From an uncultured Flavobacteriales bacterium (GTDB lineage: Bacteria > Bacteroidota > Bacteroidia > Flavobacteriales > Schleiferiaceae), in NCBI GenBank assembly GCA_913055685.1, contig CAJXKC010000001.1:930001-994000 (forward strand): a stretch of 64,000 nucleotides of DNA, in the 5' to 3' direction. This document shows positions 9,074 through 16,992 of the stretch, piece after piece. Position numbers and translations under genes: made by a program. The notes under the pieces were generated by a model that was not told the DNA's origin, did not search any database, and saw only the letters and a list, made by a program, of their open reading frames with translations. Position 1 is the first letter of the stretch; each line of letters starts with the position of its first letter.

Positions 9074-9506
9074 GTTCTTCTGCGGGTATCTGCGTTAATT
9101 CTACGCCTGCTTTTTCCAAAAATTGCAGACCACTGTCGTCCTTATAACGCTGAATGTATACCAATCGTTTAATACCGGACTGATGCACCAATTTGCTGCA
9201 GTCTTTGCAAGGCGACATGGTTAGGTAAAGGGTGGCGCCATTACTGCTATGCGTAGAACTTGCCATTTTTAGTATCGCATTTGCCTCCGCGTGTAGGACG
9301 TACCATTTAGTAGCATTGTCTTCGTCTTCGCATTTGTTTTCAAAGCCAGTTGGAGTGCCATTATAGCCATCGGAGACAATCATGCGGTCTTTAACAATGA
9401 TGGCTCCTACTTGCCTTCTTTGGCAATGCGAGAGTTTGGCCCATTCGCGCGCCATGCGCAGGTAGGCTATATCGTATTTACGTTGCTTCTGTAAAGCTTT
9501 AGTCAT
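9066..9506 (-). CDS. dCMP deaminase family protein (ComEB-like)
   Basis: 146-aa zinc-dependent cytidine/deoxycytidylate deaminase fold. Zinc and catalytic residues are all there: His72 and Glu74 in HAEANAI, Cys100 and Cys103 in PCKDC. The likely reaction is dCMP to dUMP for thymidylate synthesis; the family is annotated as ComEB in Firmicutes, where a competence role is doubtful. It overlaps both neighbours by 8 nt (esterase upstream, S41 protease downstream). Confidence 0.9.
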   Translation of the reverse strand: MTKALQKQRKYDIAYLRMAREWAKLSHCQRRQVGAIIVKDRMIVSDGYNGTPTGFENKCEDEDNATKWYVLHAEANAILKMASSTHSSNGATLYLTMSPCKDCSKLVHQSGIKRLVYIQRYKDDSGLQFLEKAGVELTQIPAEELE

Positions 9507-10626
9507 TTTTTAAATCCTTTAGTGGACTATTTTCGAAAAACCAAGTGAGGGCCTTGGGAAACTCGCGGCGCCAAAAATGTTCATTATGCTTGGCGCCCTC
9601 AATGATTTCCGAATGATGGGTCCATATTGCAGGCACACTATCGAGCAGCGCTTCACTTTTTCGAAGGTCGCGCATAAATGCTTCGGGCATGCTGCCTTCT
9701 TGATTGCCTACCACTTGGTATACAAAGGTGCGTTTTTTTGGAGGAAAATTCCGCGCCATTTCCAGCACTTCTGGATTAAACCAATAGGAGGGAGAAAAAA
9801 CTAATCCGCCGCCAAAAGTATCGGGGTATTTAAGCAAGGCATACATCGAAATTAAACCGCCCAAGGAGCTGCCGCCGATGTAAGTATGTTCGCGGCTGGC
9901 TAGACTACGGTAGTTTTGGTCGACCCAAGGTTTTACTTGCCCCACCACAAAGTCCAAATAAGCATCGCCCTCTCCGCCGCCGTGCTTTTCATTGAGGAAG
10001 GGGCTTAATTCATCAATGCGCTTGATCCCGCCGTGATTAATGGCGACTACAATTAGGTTTAATTTTAAGGAGTCTAAGGTTTGGGCTACTTGCCATTTAT
10101 CCGGACTACCCTCTAAGCCCAAGAATAGGTTTTGTGCATCTTGTAAATAAAGTACGGGATACTTGTCTTTAGTCGAGTGATAGTTTTTCGGTAGGTAAAC
10201 CCATATTTTTCGCTGCTCGCCCTTATAAAGTAATTGCTTATTGCTTTTTAAAAGTGCCACGCCTTTCGGCGGATGGTCACCTTTTTGTTCAAAGCCTGCG
10301 ATTTGGAGGTAAATCGTATCCCCATCATGGTAATAACCCTGGCGATTTTGAACCGGGTGCCCATCAGCGGAAGCTTCGACTACATCCCAGCTGAGCCCGC
10401 ATATTTTGTATTGCAAATTGCGACGACTAAGCTTGGTGCGAAGTATCCCTCCTTTAAATTGAAAATTGGGGTCACCGGCTTGCCAGCGGTTAAAATTATG
10501 CGCCAAGAAAAGCGCTTGGGCCGTATCTACCCCGGGATTAGGTTTAAGAATAAAGGTGACCTGTGCCTTGGCCGCAAGTAAAAAGTTAGTGGTAAGGAGA
10601 AGAGTGAATAGAAATTTTCGCAGCAT
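9499..10626 (-). CDS. Secreted alpha/beta-hydrolase (esterase D/Fes-like)
   Basis: 375 aa from the ATG at 10626; the ORF-track start at 10641 is a TTG, and the ATG gives a clean signal peptide (MLRKFLFTLLLTTNFLLAAKAQ). An N-terminal beta-sandwich-like part (about 25-110) precedes an esterase D/enterochelin-esterase-like hydrolase with the nucleophile elbow GGSSLGGL and a late HNEHFW segment carrying a candidate catalytic His. Substrate unknown; carbohydrate ester or siderophore hydrolysis are options. First gene of the five-gene operon running to 4095. Confidence 0.8.
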   Translation of the reverse strand: MLRKFLFTLLLTTNFLLAAKAQVTFILKPNPGVDTAQALFLAHNFNRWQAGDPNFQFKGGILRTKLSRRNLQYKICGLSWDVVEASADGHPVQNRQGYYHDGDTIYLQIAGFEQKGDHPPKGVALLKSNKQLLYKGEQRKIWVYLPKNYHSTKDKYPVLYLQDAQNLFLGLEGSPDKWQVAQTLDSLKLNLIVVAINHGGIKRIDELSPFLNEKHGGGEGDAYLDFVVGQVKPWVDQNYRSLASREHTYIGGSSLGGLISMYALLKYPDTFGGGLVFSPSYWFNPEVLEMARNFPPKKRTFVYQVVGNQEGSMPEAFMRDLRKSEALLDSVPAIWTHHSEIIEGAKHNEHFWRREFPKALTWFFENSPLKDLKND

Positions 10627-10680
10627 GGGAAATCCGATCAAGCGCTTTGGCCGTAAATGATAGAAATGAATAATGAAATT

Positions 10681-11220
10681 ATGAAAAAATTAGCTCTACT
10701 CACATTTGCTTTAAGTCTAAGCCTTGGCCTTTCGGCCCAAACCGTAAAAGTTGGTGGCGAAGCCATGTATCCAATGAAGGATATCGTAAGTAATGCCGTA
10801 AACTCTGAGGATCATACCACTTTGGTGGCTGCAGTAAAAGCGGCCGATTTGGTGGAGACCTTGCAAGGTGATGGTCCCTTTACCGTTTTTGCTCCGGTGA
10901 ACGATGCCTTCGAAAATTTGCCTGAAGGTACCGTGGAGAGTCTTTTAGAAAAGAAGAACAAAAGTAAACTGCAGGCGGTACTAACTTATCACGTGGTGGC
11001 AGGGAAGTACGACTTCCAAGCCATTGCTAAGCTTATCAAGGAAAACGGTGGCAATGCCGAGTTGAAAACAGTGCAAGGCTCATTGCTTAAGTTTCGTATG
11101 AATGGTCCGCGCAATATTAGCGTGGAAGATGGACAAGGCGCAGTTGCCAATATTTCGGTATATGATGTATACCAAAAGAATGGGGTTATCCAGGTAGTTG
11201 ATAAAGTACTACTCCCTTAA
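10681..11220 (+). CDS. Fasciclin domain secreted protein
   Basis: About 179 aa from the ATG at 10681, which opens a signal peptide (MKKLALLTFALSLSLGLSAQ); the upstream in-frame ATGs would put charged residues before it. One FAS1 domain follows (residues about 38-178), with FTVFAPVNDAFENLP (H1-type motif) and LTYHVVAGKY, as in bacterial beta-Ig-h3/fasciclin proteins that mediate adhesion or matrix contact. Single gene followed by two RNA hairpins, the second an intrinsic terminator. Confidence 0.9.
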   Translation: MKKLALLTFALSLSLGLSAQTVKVGGEAMYPMKDIVSNAVNSEDHTTLVAAVKAADLVETLQGDGPFTVFAPVNDAFENLPEGTVESLLEKKNKSKLQAVLTYHVVAGKYDFQAIAKLIKENGGNAELKTVQGSLLKFRMNGPRNISVEDGQGAVANISVYDVYQKNGVIQVVDKVLLP

Positions 11221-11232
11221 GTTTCTAGATAG

Positions 11233-11286
11233 AACATCTGACTCATCGTGATTTTGATCGAACGGGTAATAGATTAGTCAGGTGTT
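11233..11286 (+). other. Long-range hairpin in the 3' UTR
   Basis: AACATCTGACT (11233-11243) pairs fully with AGTCAGGTGTT (11276-11286) allowing one G-U, giving an 11-bp stem closing a 32-nt loop between the fasciclin stop and the terminator. It could be a 3'-UTR structure or part of a small RNA. Confidence 0.45.
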
Positions 11287-11302
11287 ATGTTGTTTGGTTG
11301 GT

Positions 11303-11335
11303 AAGGCGACTCCGCAAGGGGTCGCCTTTTCTTTT
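11303..11335 (+). terminator. Intrinsic terminator after the fasciclin gene
   Basis: AAGGCGAC / GTCGCCTT 8-bp GC-rich stem with a 10-nt loop, followed by TTCTTTT. Confidence 0.85.
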
Positions 11336-11360
11336 AGTTAGTGATTAATTCAAATATTAA

Positions 11361-11400
11361 TACATAGAATTATGATGTATAGAATTAAAATGTATATTTG
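11361..11400 (+). promoter_or_regulatory. PadR gene promoter with candidate operator
   Basis: A TATATTTG -7 box (11393-11400) lies 4 nt before the PadR ATG. Just upstream is the inverted repeat TACAT-N9-ATGTA (11361-11379) and a further ATGTA at 11390, overlapping the promoter. PadR proteins often bind palindromes rich in ATGT/ACAT and autorepress, so this is a reasonable autoregulatory operator; the assignment is inference. Confidence 0.5.
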
Positions 11401-11404
11401 TCCT

Positions 11405-11752
11405 ATGTATTCAAAAGAACTTTTAAAAGGAACCTTGCAGGTGATGATTTTACAGCTCTTAGCCGAGCAGGGCAGTATGTACGGTTATGAGATTTACCAA
11501 AAGGTAAAAGAGTTATCGGATGAGAAAATTATCCTCAAAGACGGTTCACTCTATCCGGCCTTAGCCAAGCTGCATAAAGATAAATTGGTGCAGTTTAAAG
11601 AAGTGGCGGTAGGCAAGCGTAAACGCAAGTATTACGAATTAACCAAGCAAGGCCAAGAGCAGCAGGTATTAGGTATCGAAGAGCTCAAGGAGTTTATGGC
11701 TACCCTTAGTAAAGTCTTGTTCCCTAATCAGAATAACTATGCGCTTAACTGA
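11405..11752 (+). CDS. PadR family transcriptional regulator
   Basis: About 115 aa from the ATG at 11405 (MYSKELLKGTLQVMILQLL); the ORF-track start at 11372 would read through the promoter. The winged-helix PadR signature is clear: SMYGYEIYQKVKEL, DGSLYPALAKLHKDKL, and KRKYYELTKQG in the wing. Its stop overlaps the next gene by 14 nt, so it most likely controls its own operon with the GldL-like membrane protein. The inducing ligand is unknown. Confidence 0.9.
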   Translation: MYSKELLKGTLQVMILQLLAEQGSMYGYEIYQKVKELSDEKIILKDGSLYPALAKLHKDKLVQFKEVAVGKRKRKYYELTKQGQEQQVLGIEELKEFMATLSKVLFPNQNNYALN

Positions 11753-12362
11753 AGCTCAAGAAGATAAAATACGTGCGATAGTAGAAGGGCACCAGTTTAA
11801 GGTACCCGGACTCTCGGATGATATCATTGACCACCTTTGCTGCTACCTCGAGTTTGAAGGAAAGGAAAACCTAGATTTTGATAGTCAGTTGGAGGAAGCT
11901 ATCAATATTTTGGCGCCCCATGGTTTGGCCTCCCTAGAACAGCAAACGCTGTTTTTGCTTAATGCTAATAAAATTATACTTATGAAAAGATTCTTTTATG
12001 TCTTCGGACTATTAGCCAGCATGACCTTTAGTGCCGGTGTGCTCTTCAAAATTTTGCATTGGCCTGGCGCGAATGTGATGCTCTTCGGGGGAGCTTTGGT
12101 CTTCCTCTTTATTTTCTTGCCTTTCTGGACCCTTGATCGTTTTAAGTTCAAAATGATTAAAAAGTCCTACGATCGCTGGCGCTTGCTAAGCGGACTCAGT
12201 GCAGGAATACTATTCGGACTGGCCTCCATATTTAAGGCGCTACACTTAATGGGTGCCCCTTGGATACTAGTAGCCTCGGTCTTTGTTTTCGTGGTGTTCT
12301 TTTTACCCCTGTATTTCTTTAAGATTTACCGGCGGTCAATCGGAATGGAAGAAGAGGCTTAG
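11739..12362 (+). CDS. Membrane protein with GldL-like repeats
   Basis: 207 aa. A soluble N-terminal part (about 1-80, LSDDIIDHLCCYLEFEG) is followed by four hydrophobic segments arranged as two similar halves. FKILHWPGANVMLFGG recalls the FKIMHWPGA motif of gliding protein GldL, and FKALHLMGAPWILVAS is its counterpart in the second half. GldL is a T9SS motor component, but this protein lacks GldL's long cytoplasmic C-terminal domain and is more likely a relative of unknown function. Co-transcribed with the PadR gene, a frequent arrangement for small membrane proteins. Confidence 0.65.
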   Translation: MRLTEAQEDKIRAIVEGHQFKVPGLSDDIIDHLCCYLEFEGKENLDFDSQLEEAINILAPHGLASLEQQTLFLLNANKIILMKRFFYVFGLLASMTFSAGVLFKILHWPGANVMLFGGALVFLFIFLPFWTLDRFKFKMIKKSYDRWRLLSGLSAGILFGLASIFKALHLMGAPWILVASVFVFVVFFLPLYFFKIYRRSIGMEEEA

Positions 12363-12375
12363 GCCTCTTTTTTTG
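12352..12375 (+). terminator. Intrinsic terminator of the PadR operon
   Basis: AAGAGGC / GCCTCTT stem with a 4-nt loop followed by seven T's. The stem begins inside the last codons of the membrane protein gene. Confidence 0.8.
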
Positions 12376-12479
12376 TTTATAGACCGGGGATGCTTCACCA
12401 GTGGAAGTTCAGGGCTAACAAATTCCGCTGCATTAATTTAGAAAACCTAATGATTTAAACTCTAGAAAAAAGGAATTCC

Positions 12480-14240
12480 CTATTCCTCCACCAGCATGGC
12501 TCGTATCTGATTGGCATAGTCCAATATAAATTCCGCGCGCTCAGCCTCCCGCTTCTCCGGCATGCTGGCCAAAACTTTTTCCTGGTGAAATTTCACCTGG
12601 TCTACAATTTGAAGGGCCTTGTCAATCCGCTCAAAGCTCATTTCTACCATTGCTAGTTGCAAAGACACCTGATCTTTATGGGGAAATTTTTCGGTGGGCA
12701 CATATTCTTCCAATTGGTCCAATAGTTCGAGGCATTTAGCATCATAAGTGCTGTCGGGTTTGGCGAATAGGGTATTGATAAAAATTACTCGCGTGCCTAA
12801 GGCGTATTTCTGTGCTGATTGCATTTCGTGGCCATAATCTCTATATCCCCAATCTTCCATGAGTAAATTGTAGCTCGCATCGAAGTCCACCGTGCCTAAT
12901 TGCCCCGGGGTAACGTCGTACTCCACCGTATCGAGAAGAATGGCCATTCCTCGGCGCACCAAATGGCTGCTAAAGCTCATTAACTTAGAGCCTTCGGTAA
13001 AGGCATCAAAGCAAAGCGGCGCATCGTTGTTGGCCATAATATCTAAGAGGAGCATTTCGGAACGTGTGCCTCGGTCAATTCGTTGCACCAAAGTGGTGCC
13101 GCGGTAGTTAATTTCAACAAAGGGACTGGGGCTTTTCCAAGTGCTCATCTTCGTGCCTACGAAATGATTTTTTGGGTCTTTTAGATAGCGAACTAAATCC
13201 TCCCATTTAATTGATTCACGCTCACCCTCAGGACGAACCAGGGTAATCTGACTAGCTTCATTGGCTAGCATTTCCTCGCTTAGACTTAAATTAATGGCTT
13301 GCTGCTCTCCGTGGGCTTCGCGGTAAAAGTTGATGTAGGCGGGGATGTTCAGTAAGCTTCGGTTGAGCACCCGTACATCGGGTCTTACCTTGTGAAAATC
13401 TTGCTCGTAATAAAGCGGGTAGGTGTCATTGTCTCCATTGGTAATGAGAATGGCATTGGGCGGACAAGAGATTAAGCGATTTCGGGCCTCAGCGGATATG
13501 AAACTGTGGTAAAGGTTACGGGTTAAGAGGCTCTTGGCCTTAGCATAAGAATAGTATTGTCGTAGGTCGAGATAGGCGGTCATAATCTCATTGGCAGCCT
13601 TTATTTCGGGCTCTCCAACCGGCGTGGGGTAGTTTTTGGTTTGGCGCGATAAACTGCGAAAACAATTACGGGCATTTTCGCGGTTGTGCATGTATTCGAG
13701 TAATTCCCCGTCGCTTAATTTGTCATCCGGACTACTGATATAGGCTTTCTTGGCATCTTGGAAAATAGCTCCACGCGCTTCAATGAGGCTAGTCGCTTTA
13801 GAAGAGTAGGCTCGGCCTAAAGCATAAAGCTGATCATCACTTAAATCTTCTTTTCCGGCTAAACTATCAATTACATCATCCTCCCAGCCGGCATAACCAT
13901 AGAAGGCTTGCAATTGGTAAGGCTTTCCCGTGCGTAGTACTTCGTTTTCCGCAACTGCTTTTGGGTCCCGAAACTCGGGGGCAGCATCGAAGTCAAGTTT
14001 TTGGTATGCGCCAGTCTTGGCATCCCAAAAAAGGTAGCGACCGCTTATTTGCGCTTGGCCATCAAAATTGTAAACGGTATAATACCAGCCATCAGGATGT
14101 TTTTCCCAAACTGGTTCGCTGGGTCCCTCGAAGCGGGGCATGTAGTTTTTGTGGAACTCGACTAATACCTCTTGATAAGTGGGTTTTTCTTGGGCTTGGG
14201 CAAAGCAGCCGAAGAATAGGAACAGAATAAAATACCGCAT
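12480..14240 (-). CDS. Secreted protein resembling the soluble part of DUF2723
   Basis: 586 aa from the ATG at 14240 (MRYFILFLFFGCFAQAQ signal peptide; the ORF-track start at 14255 is a TTG). The stretch TNGDNDTYPLYYEQDF and RPDVRVLNRSLLN (about residues 270-300) is characteristic of the soluble C-terminal part of the polytopic DUF2723 proteins, yet no membrane region is present here. The C-terminal third is helical and may be TPR-like. It is last in a three-gene operon with a Gfo/Idh oxidoreductase and a beta-barrel, which fits an envelope or glycan role, but function is unknown. Confidence 0.6.
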   Translation of the reverse strand: MRYFILFLFFGCFAQAQEKPTYQEVLVEFHKNYMPRFEGPSEPVWEKHPDGWYYTVYNFDGQAQISGRYLFWDAKTGAYQKLDFDAAPEFRDPKAVAENEVLRTGKPYQLQAFYGYAGWEDDVIDSLAGKEDLSDDQLYALGRAYSSKATSLIEARGAIFQDAKKAYISSPDDKLSDGELLEYMHNRENARNCFRSLSRQTKNYPTPVGEPEIKAANEIMTAYLDLRQYYSYAKAKSLLTRNLYHSFISAEARNRLISCPPNAILITNGDNDTYPLYYEQDFHKVRPDVRVLNRSLLNIPAYINFYREAHGEQQAINLSLSEEMLANEASQITLVRPEGERESIKWEDLVRYLKDPKNHFVGTKMSTWKSPSPFVEINYRGTTLVQRIDRGTRSEMLLLDIMANNDAPLCFDAFTEGSKLMSFSSHLVRRGMAILLDTVEYDVTPGQLGTVDFDASYNLLMEDWGYRDYGHEMQSAQKYALGTRVIFINTLFAKPDSTYDAKCLELLDQLEEYVPTEKFPHKDQVSLQLAMVEMSFERIDKALQIVDQVKFHQEKVLASMPEKREAERAEFILDYANQIRAMLVEE

Positions 14241-14256
14241 ATGCTTTTTTTGCAAA

Positions 14257-15234
14257 TTAGGAATTATTGAATTGGGCTTGCACTTTATCCAAGAGTTCCG
14301 CCAATTCTAAACTAGTAGAAAGGGGCAGCTTGGAGCTTTCTTGGTGTCCGGCCGCCAAACAACGATGCACTTCTTCAATTTCATGCACATAGCCCAAACC
14401 GCGGTAGGCTAGTTTAATCTCTCTTACTTTTTGATTGATATCGAGGCTTAATAACTCGCTATGATGAAAGCGACGATGCAGTTTTATTTCGCCTTTTTCA
14501 CCAATTATCCGGGCTTCGGTAGGGGTTTCCTCTTCCAGGCTGCTCAGTAAATGGGCTTCGGCACCAGAGGGGTAGTTGAGTTCCACTTCGCAACGAATAT
14601 CCACCCCGCTTGGACCCATTTTAGCCGATACTTTTATTGTATCTGCTTTGCCCAAGCTGAGCAAGCTGAGGTACAGTGGGTAAATACCGATATCTAGTAG
14701 GGAGCCGCCTCCCAAATCGGGGTTAAAGAGTCGGTGATCGGGATTAAAGGCTGGTCTAAAACCAAAATCAGCCGAAAGGCGCTTGATCGGACCAATAATT
14801 TCGGCCTTTAGTAATTCAAGGTATTTTTCGGTAATAGGTATAAAGCGAGTCCAAATGCCTTCCATTAAAAATACTCCGTGCGCGCGCGCTTTTTCGATTA
14901 AGGCTTTCGCCTGATGCGCATTTAAGCCCATGGGTTTTTCCACTAAAACGGCCTTGCCGGCCTCAATCGCTAAGGAGGCATGCTCGAAGTGAAAGCTGTG
15001 GGGAGTGGCAATGTAAACGATATCAACCTCTGGATCTTCGCATAAAGCATGGTAGTCGTGGTACATACGTTCGGCGCCAAACTCGAAGGCAAAATCTTGG
15101 GCGCGTTTAGCACTACGCGAGGCCACCGCCTGTAATTTAGCTTCGGGAACTAGGGCCAGGTCTGCGGCCATTTTGCGGGCAATTTTACCCAAACCCAGAA
15201 TGCCCCAACGGTGACTTTGTTGCGATTTTTCCAT
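14257..15234 (-). CDS. Gfo/Idh/MocA family oxidoreductase
   Basis: 325-aa NAD(P)-dependent sugar or polyol dehydrogenase family protein. The N-terminal Rossmann domain shows GILGLGKIARKMA, and the family motif EKPMGLNAHQAKALI carries the conserved catalytic-region lysine of the EKP motif. The C-terminal alpha/beta domain holds LDIGIYPLYLSLL, the usual GxxDxGxHxxD-like segment in modified form. Specific substrate cannot be read from sequence. Middle gene of the operon, 3 nt after the beta-barrel gene and 16 nt before the DUF2723-like gene. Confidence 0.85.
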   Translation of the reverse strand: MEKSQQSHRWGILGLGKIARKMAADLALVPEAKLQAVASRSAKRAQDFAFEFGAERMYHDYHALCEDPEVDIVYIATPHSFHFEHASLAIEAGKAVLVEKPMGLNAHQAKALIEKARAHGVFLMEGIWTRFIPITEKYLELLKAEIIGPIKRLSADFGFRPAFNPDHRLFNPDLGGGSLLDIGIYPLYLSLLSLGKADTIKVSAKMGPSGVDIRCEVELNYPSGAEAHLLSSLEEETPTEARIIGEKGEIKLHRRFHHSELLSLDINQKVREIKLAYRGLGYVHEIEEVHRCLAAGHQESSKLPLSTSLELAELLDKVQAQFNNS

Positions 15235-15237
15235 CTT

Positions 15238-16155
15238 CTAGAGATTGATCCGGTATTCCAAATTTGCAATAAAACTGCGGGTTAGACCATCGGGCCTTGC
15301 CTCGCGAACCAGTAGGGGAAAGCCGGCATTTAATTGCAGGGCGCTACTATTGCTAAGGCTGTAGGCGAGGTAAAAATTAACATTTAGGGTTAAACCTTGC
15401 GAGCCTTCAATTTCAAATTCTTGGCCTCGAAAATTCTGGTAGCGGTCGTTTTGTAAATGGTAAATGGGTAAAAGGCTGGGGGTGAGACTAAGCTTTGGGT
15501 TTAAGGTCAAAGGGTAGGAGATCCGCAGTAAAACATCGCCGGCTCTCTGGAAACCATAGGTATTCTGAAAGGCGCTTAAATCTGAGTTGAAGGGATGGAA
15601 ACCCGGTCTAAATAAGTTGTTGTTCTGAATTAGCGGTTGCTGCCACCCTGCGCTAATTTGCCATCCTGCAAATTGATAGGCGGCGCCTAAAATAAGGTCG
15701 TAAGTGCCTAAACTCGATTGGTAATCCATAGGTAGATGACTACCATTTTCACTGCGGTCGCTACGGTTAAAAGGAATTTTAGCGCCGAGAGTAAAACTCA
15801 GTTGGCCATTCGCTTGATAAGTACCATTAAGAAAAAGGTCACCCAGACCAAAGGTGGAAATACCATTTCCGTTTTGCCCTAAACTGGTCGCCTTAACGCT
15901 TAGACCCCAAGCCGCATTTAGCTGACGGCGAAATTCGAGATAGGCTCCATAAACGTTAATAGAATAGTCGGCCGAACCATAAAAACTGCCCACTTTTAAT
16001 TGGTTCTTGGGTCCATCTTCTTGCGTCATTTCCTCTTGTGGATGCAGTCCGTTTACTGTACAAAAACCGGCATCGCTGCAACCCTGACCACTTAAGTTTA
16101 AACCACCAATAAGGAAGCTAAGGCTTAAAAAAAGTACTGCCCTCCAATTATTCAT
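15238..16155 (-). CDS. Predicted outer-membrane beta-barrel protein
   Basis: About 305 aa from the ATG at 16155 (MNNWRAVLFLSLSFLIGG... signal peptide), preferred to the 16218 start that adds a non-signal-like leader. The mature part is a run of alternating hydrophobic/polar strands with aromatic girdles (GLSVKATSLGQNG, LSFTLGAKIPF, WQISAGWQQPLIQNN) ending in the strand FIANLEYRINL. The mature N-terminus carries two cysteines in GCSDAGFCTVNGL. Resembles FadL/OMPP1-like transporters in general form; substrate unknown. First gene of its operon. Confidence 0.65.
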   Translation of the reverse strand: MNNWRAVLFLSLSFLIGGLNLSGQGCSDAGFCTVNGLHPQEEMTQEDGPKNQLKVGSFYGSADYSINVYGAYLEFRRQLNAAWGLSVKATSLGQNGNGISTFGLGDLFLNGTYQANGQLSFTLGAKIPFNRSDRSENGSHLPMDYQSSLGTYDLILGAAYQFAGWQISAGWQQPLIQNNNLFRPGFHPFNSDLSAFQNTYGFQRAGDVLLRISYPLTLNPKLSLTPSLLPIYHLQNDRYQNFRGQEFEIEGSQGLTLNVNFYLAYSLSNSSALQLNAGFPLLVREARPDGLTRSFIANLEYRINL

Positions 16156-16275
16156 GCTTTTTTGCTTTGCATTGATAAACGAAAATAGCTGAATAAAAGT
16201 GGATGAAGGGCTTTTCATTTCCCCGCAATTTTAATTTAAGATAGCCTCTGTCGTCCTTTTTTATTTCTTTACAGT

Positions 16276-16944
16276 ATGAAAAACCTGTTCTATTTATTCG
16301 CCTTAAGTTTTTGTTTTACTTCTCAATTAAGGGCTCAGGCTCGGGCCGATACCAATTCATCGGCAAGCTTCGAAATGATTTACATGCTGGAGAACCGCTC
16401 CATAGATCAACTTTCGTATTTAGCCGAATTCCCTTTTGAGGATACTAGATTGCACATCACCGGGGGCTTCGCTTTCCGGATAAAAAGTCGTTCCATCTTA
16501 GCCCGCATTTTCGCTTTACGCGGGATGAGCTCCGAGCAATCGGTGCGACATAGTTCGGTGGGGCTGCAAGTAGGCTATGAATATGCTTTTGCCGACCATT
16601 GGTCTACCTCCTTCCTTAGTGGCTTTCGACTCGAAAATGGGAAAGCGAGCCATGCCGTGGATACCAGCGGCATTATTGCACCTGGATATGTCCCTAATGT
16701 AAGGGAGTGGAATTACCAGCTGCATTACATTCAAAATCAGCTAAATCTGAGCTATTGGTTTGCTGAGGGTCCGCTGCCTTTCCTGATGCCCAAATCGCTC
16801 ACCTTGGGTTTCTCCTATGGCTTTGCCATTAACCCTTCCCAATTTTGGTTTACCGGTCAGGGAGACATCCCCCAAGCTGGCGTAAAGGCATTTGGAAACA
16901 TTTGGCAAGTAAGTATTCGAATGGAGTGGTACCTTACAAATTAG
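16276..16944 (+). CDS. Secreted probable beta-barrel protein
   Basis: 222 aa with a signal peptide (MKNLFYLFALSFCFTSQLRAQ) and a body of amphipathic beta-strands (VGLQVGYEYAFADHWSTSFLSGF, LTLGFSYGFAINPSQFWFTG), ending in an aromatic-rich strand (WQVSIRMEWYLTN) as outer-membrane barrels do. No family name recognised. It reads as complete, yet the truncated RHS sequence begins within about 60 nt of its stop, marking the boundary of an acquired segment. Confidence 0.6.
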   Translation: MKNLFYLFALSFCFTSQLRAQARADTNSSASFEMIYMLENRSIDQLSYLAEFPFEDTRLHITGGFAFRIKSRSILARIFALRGMSSEQSVRHSSVGLQVGYEYAFADHWSTSFLSGFRLENGKASHAVDTSGIIAPGYVPNVREWNYQLHYIQNQLNLSYWFAEGPLPFLMPKSLTLGFSYGFAINPSQFWFTGQGDIPQAGVKAFGNIWQVSIRMEWYLTN

Positions 16945-16992
16945 ATAAAGTTAGGCTGGCATCGGGCGAGAAGAAGATCCCAGCAAGCTCAA

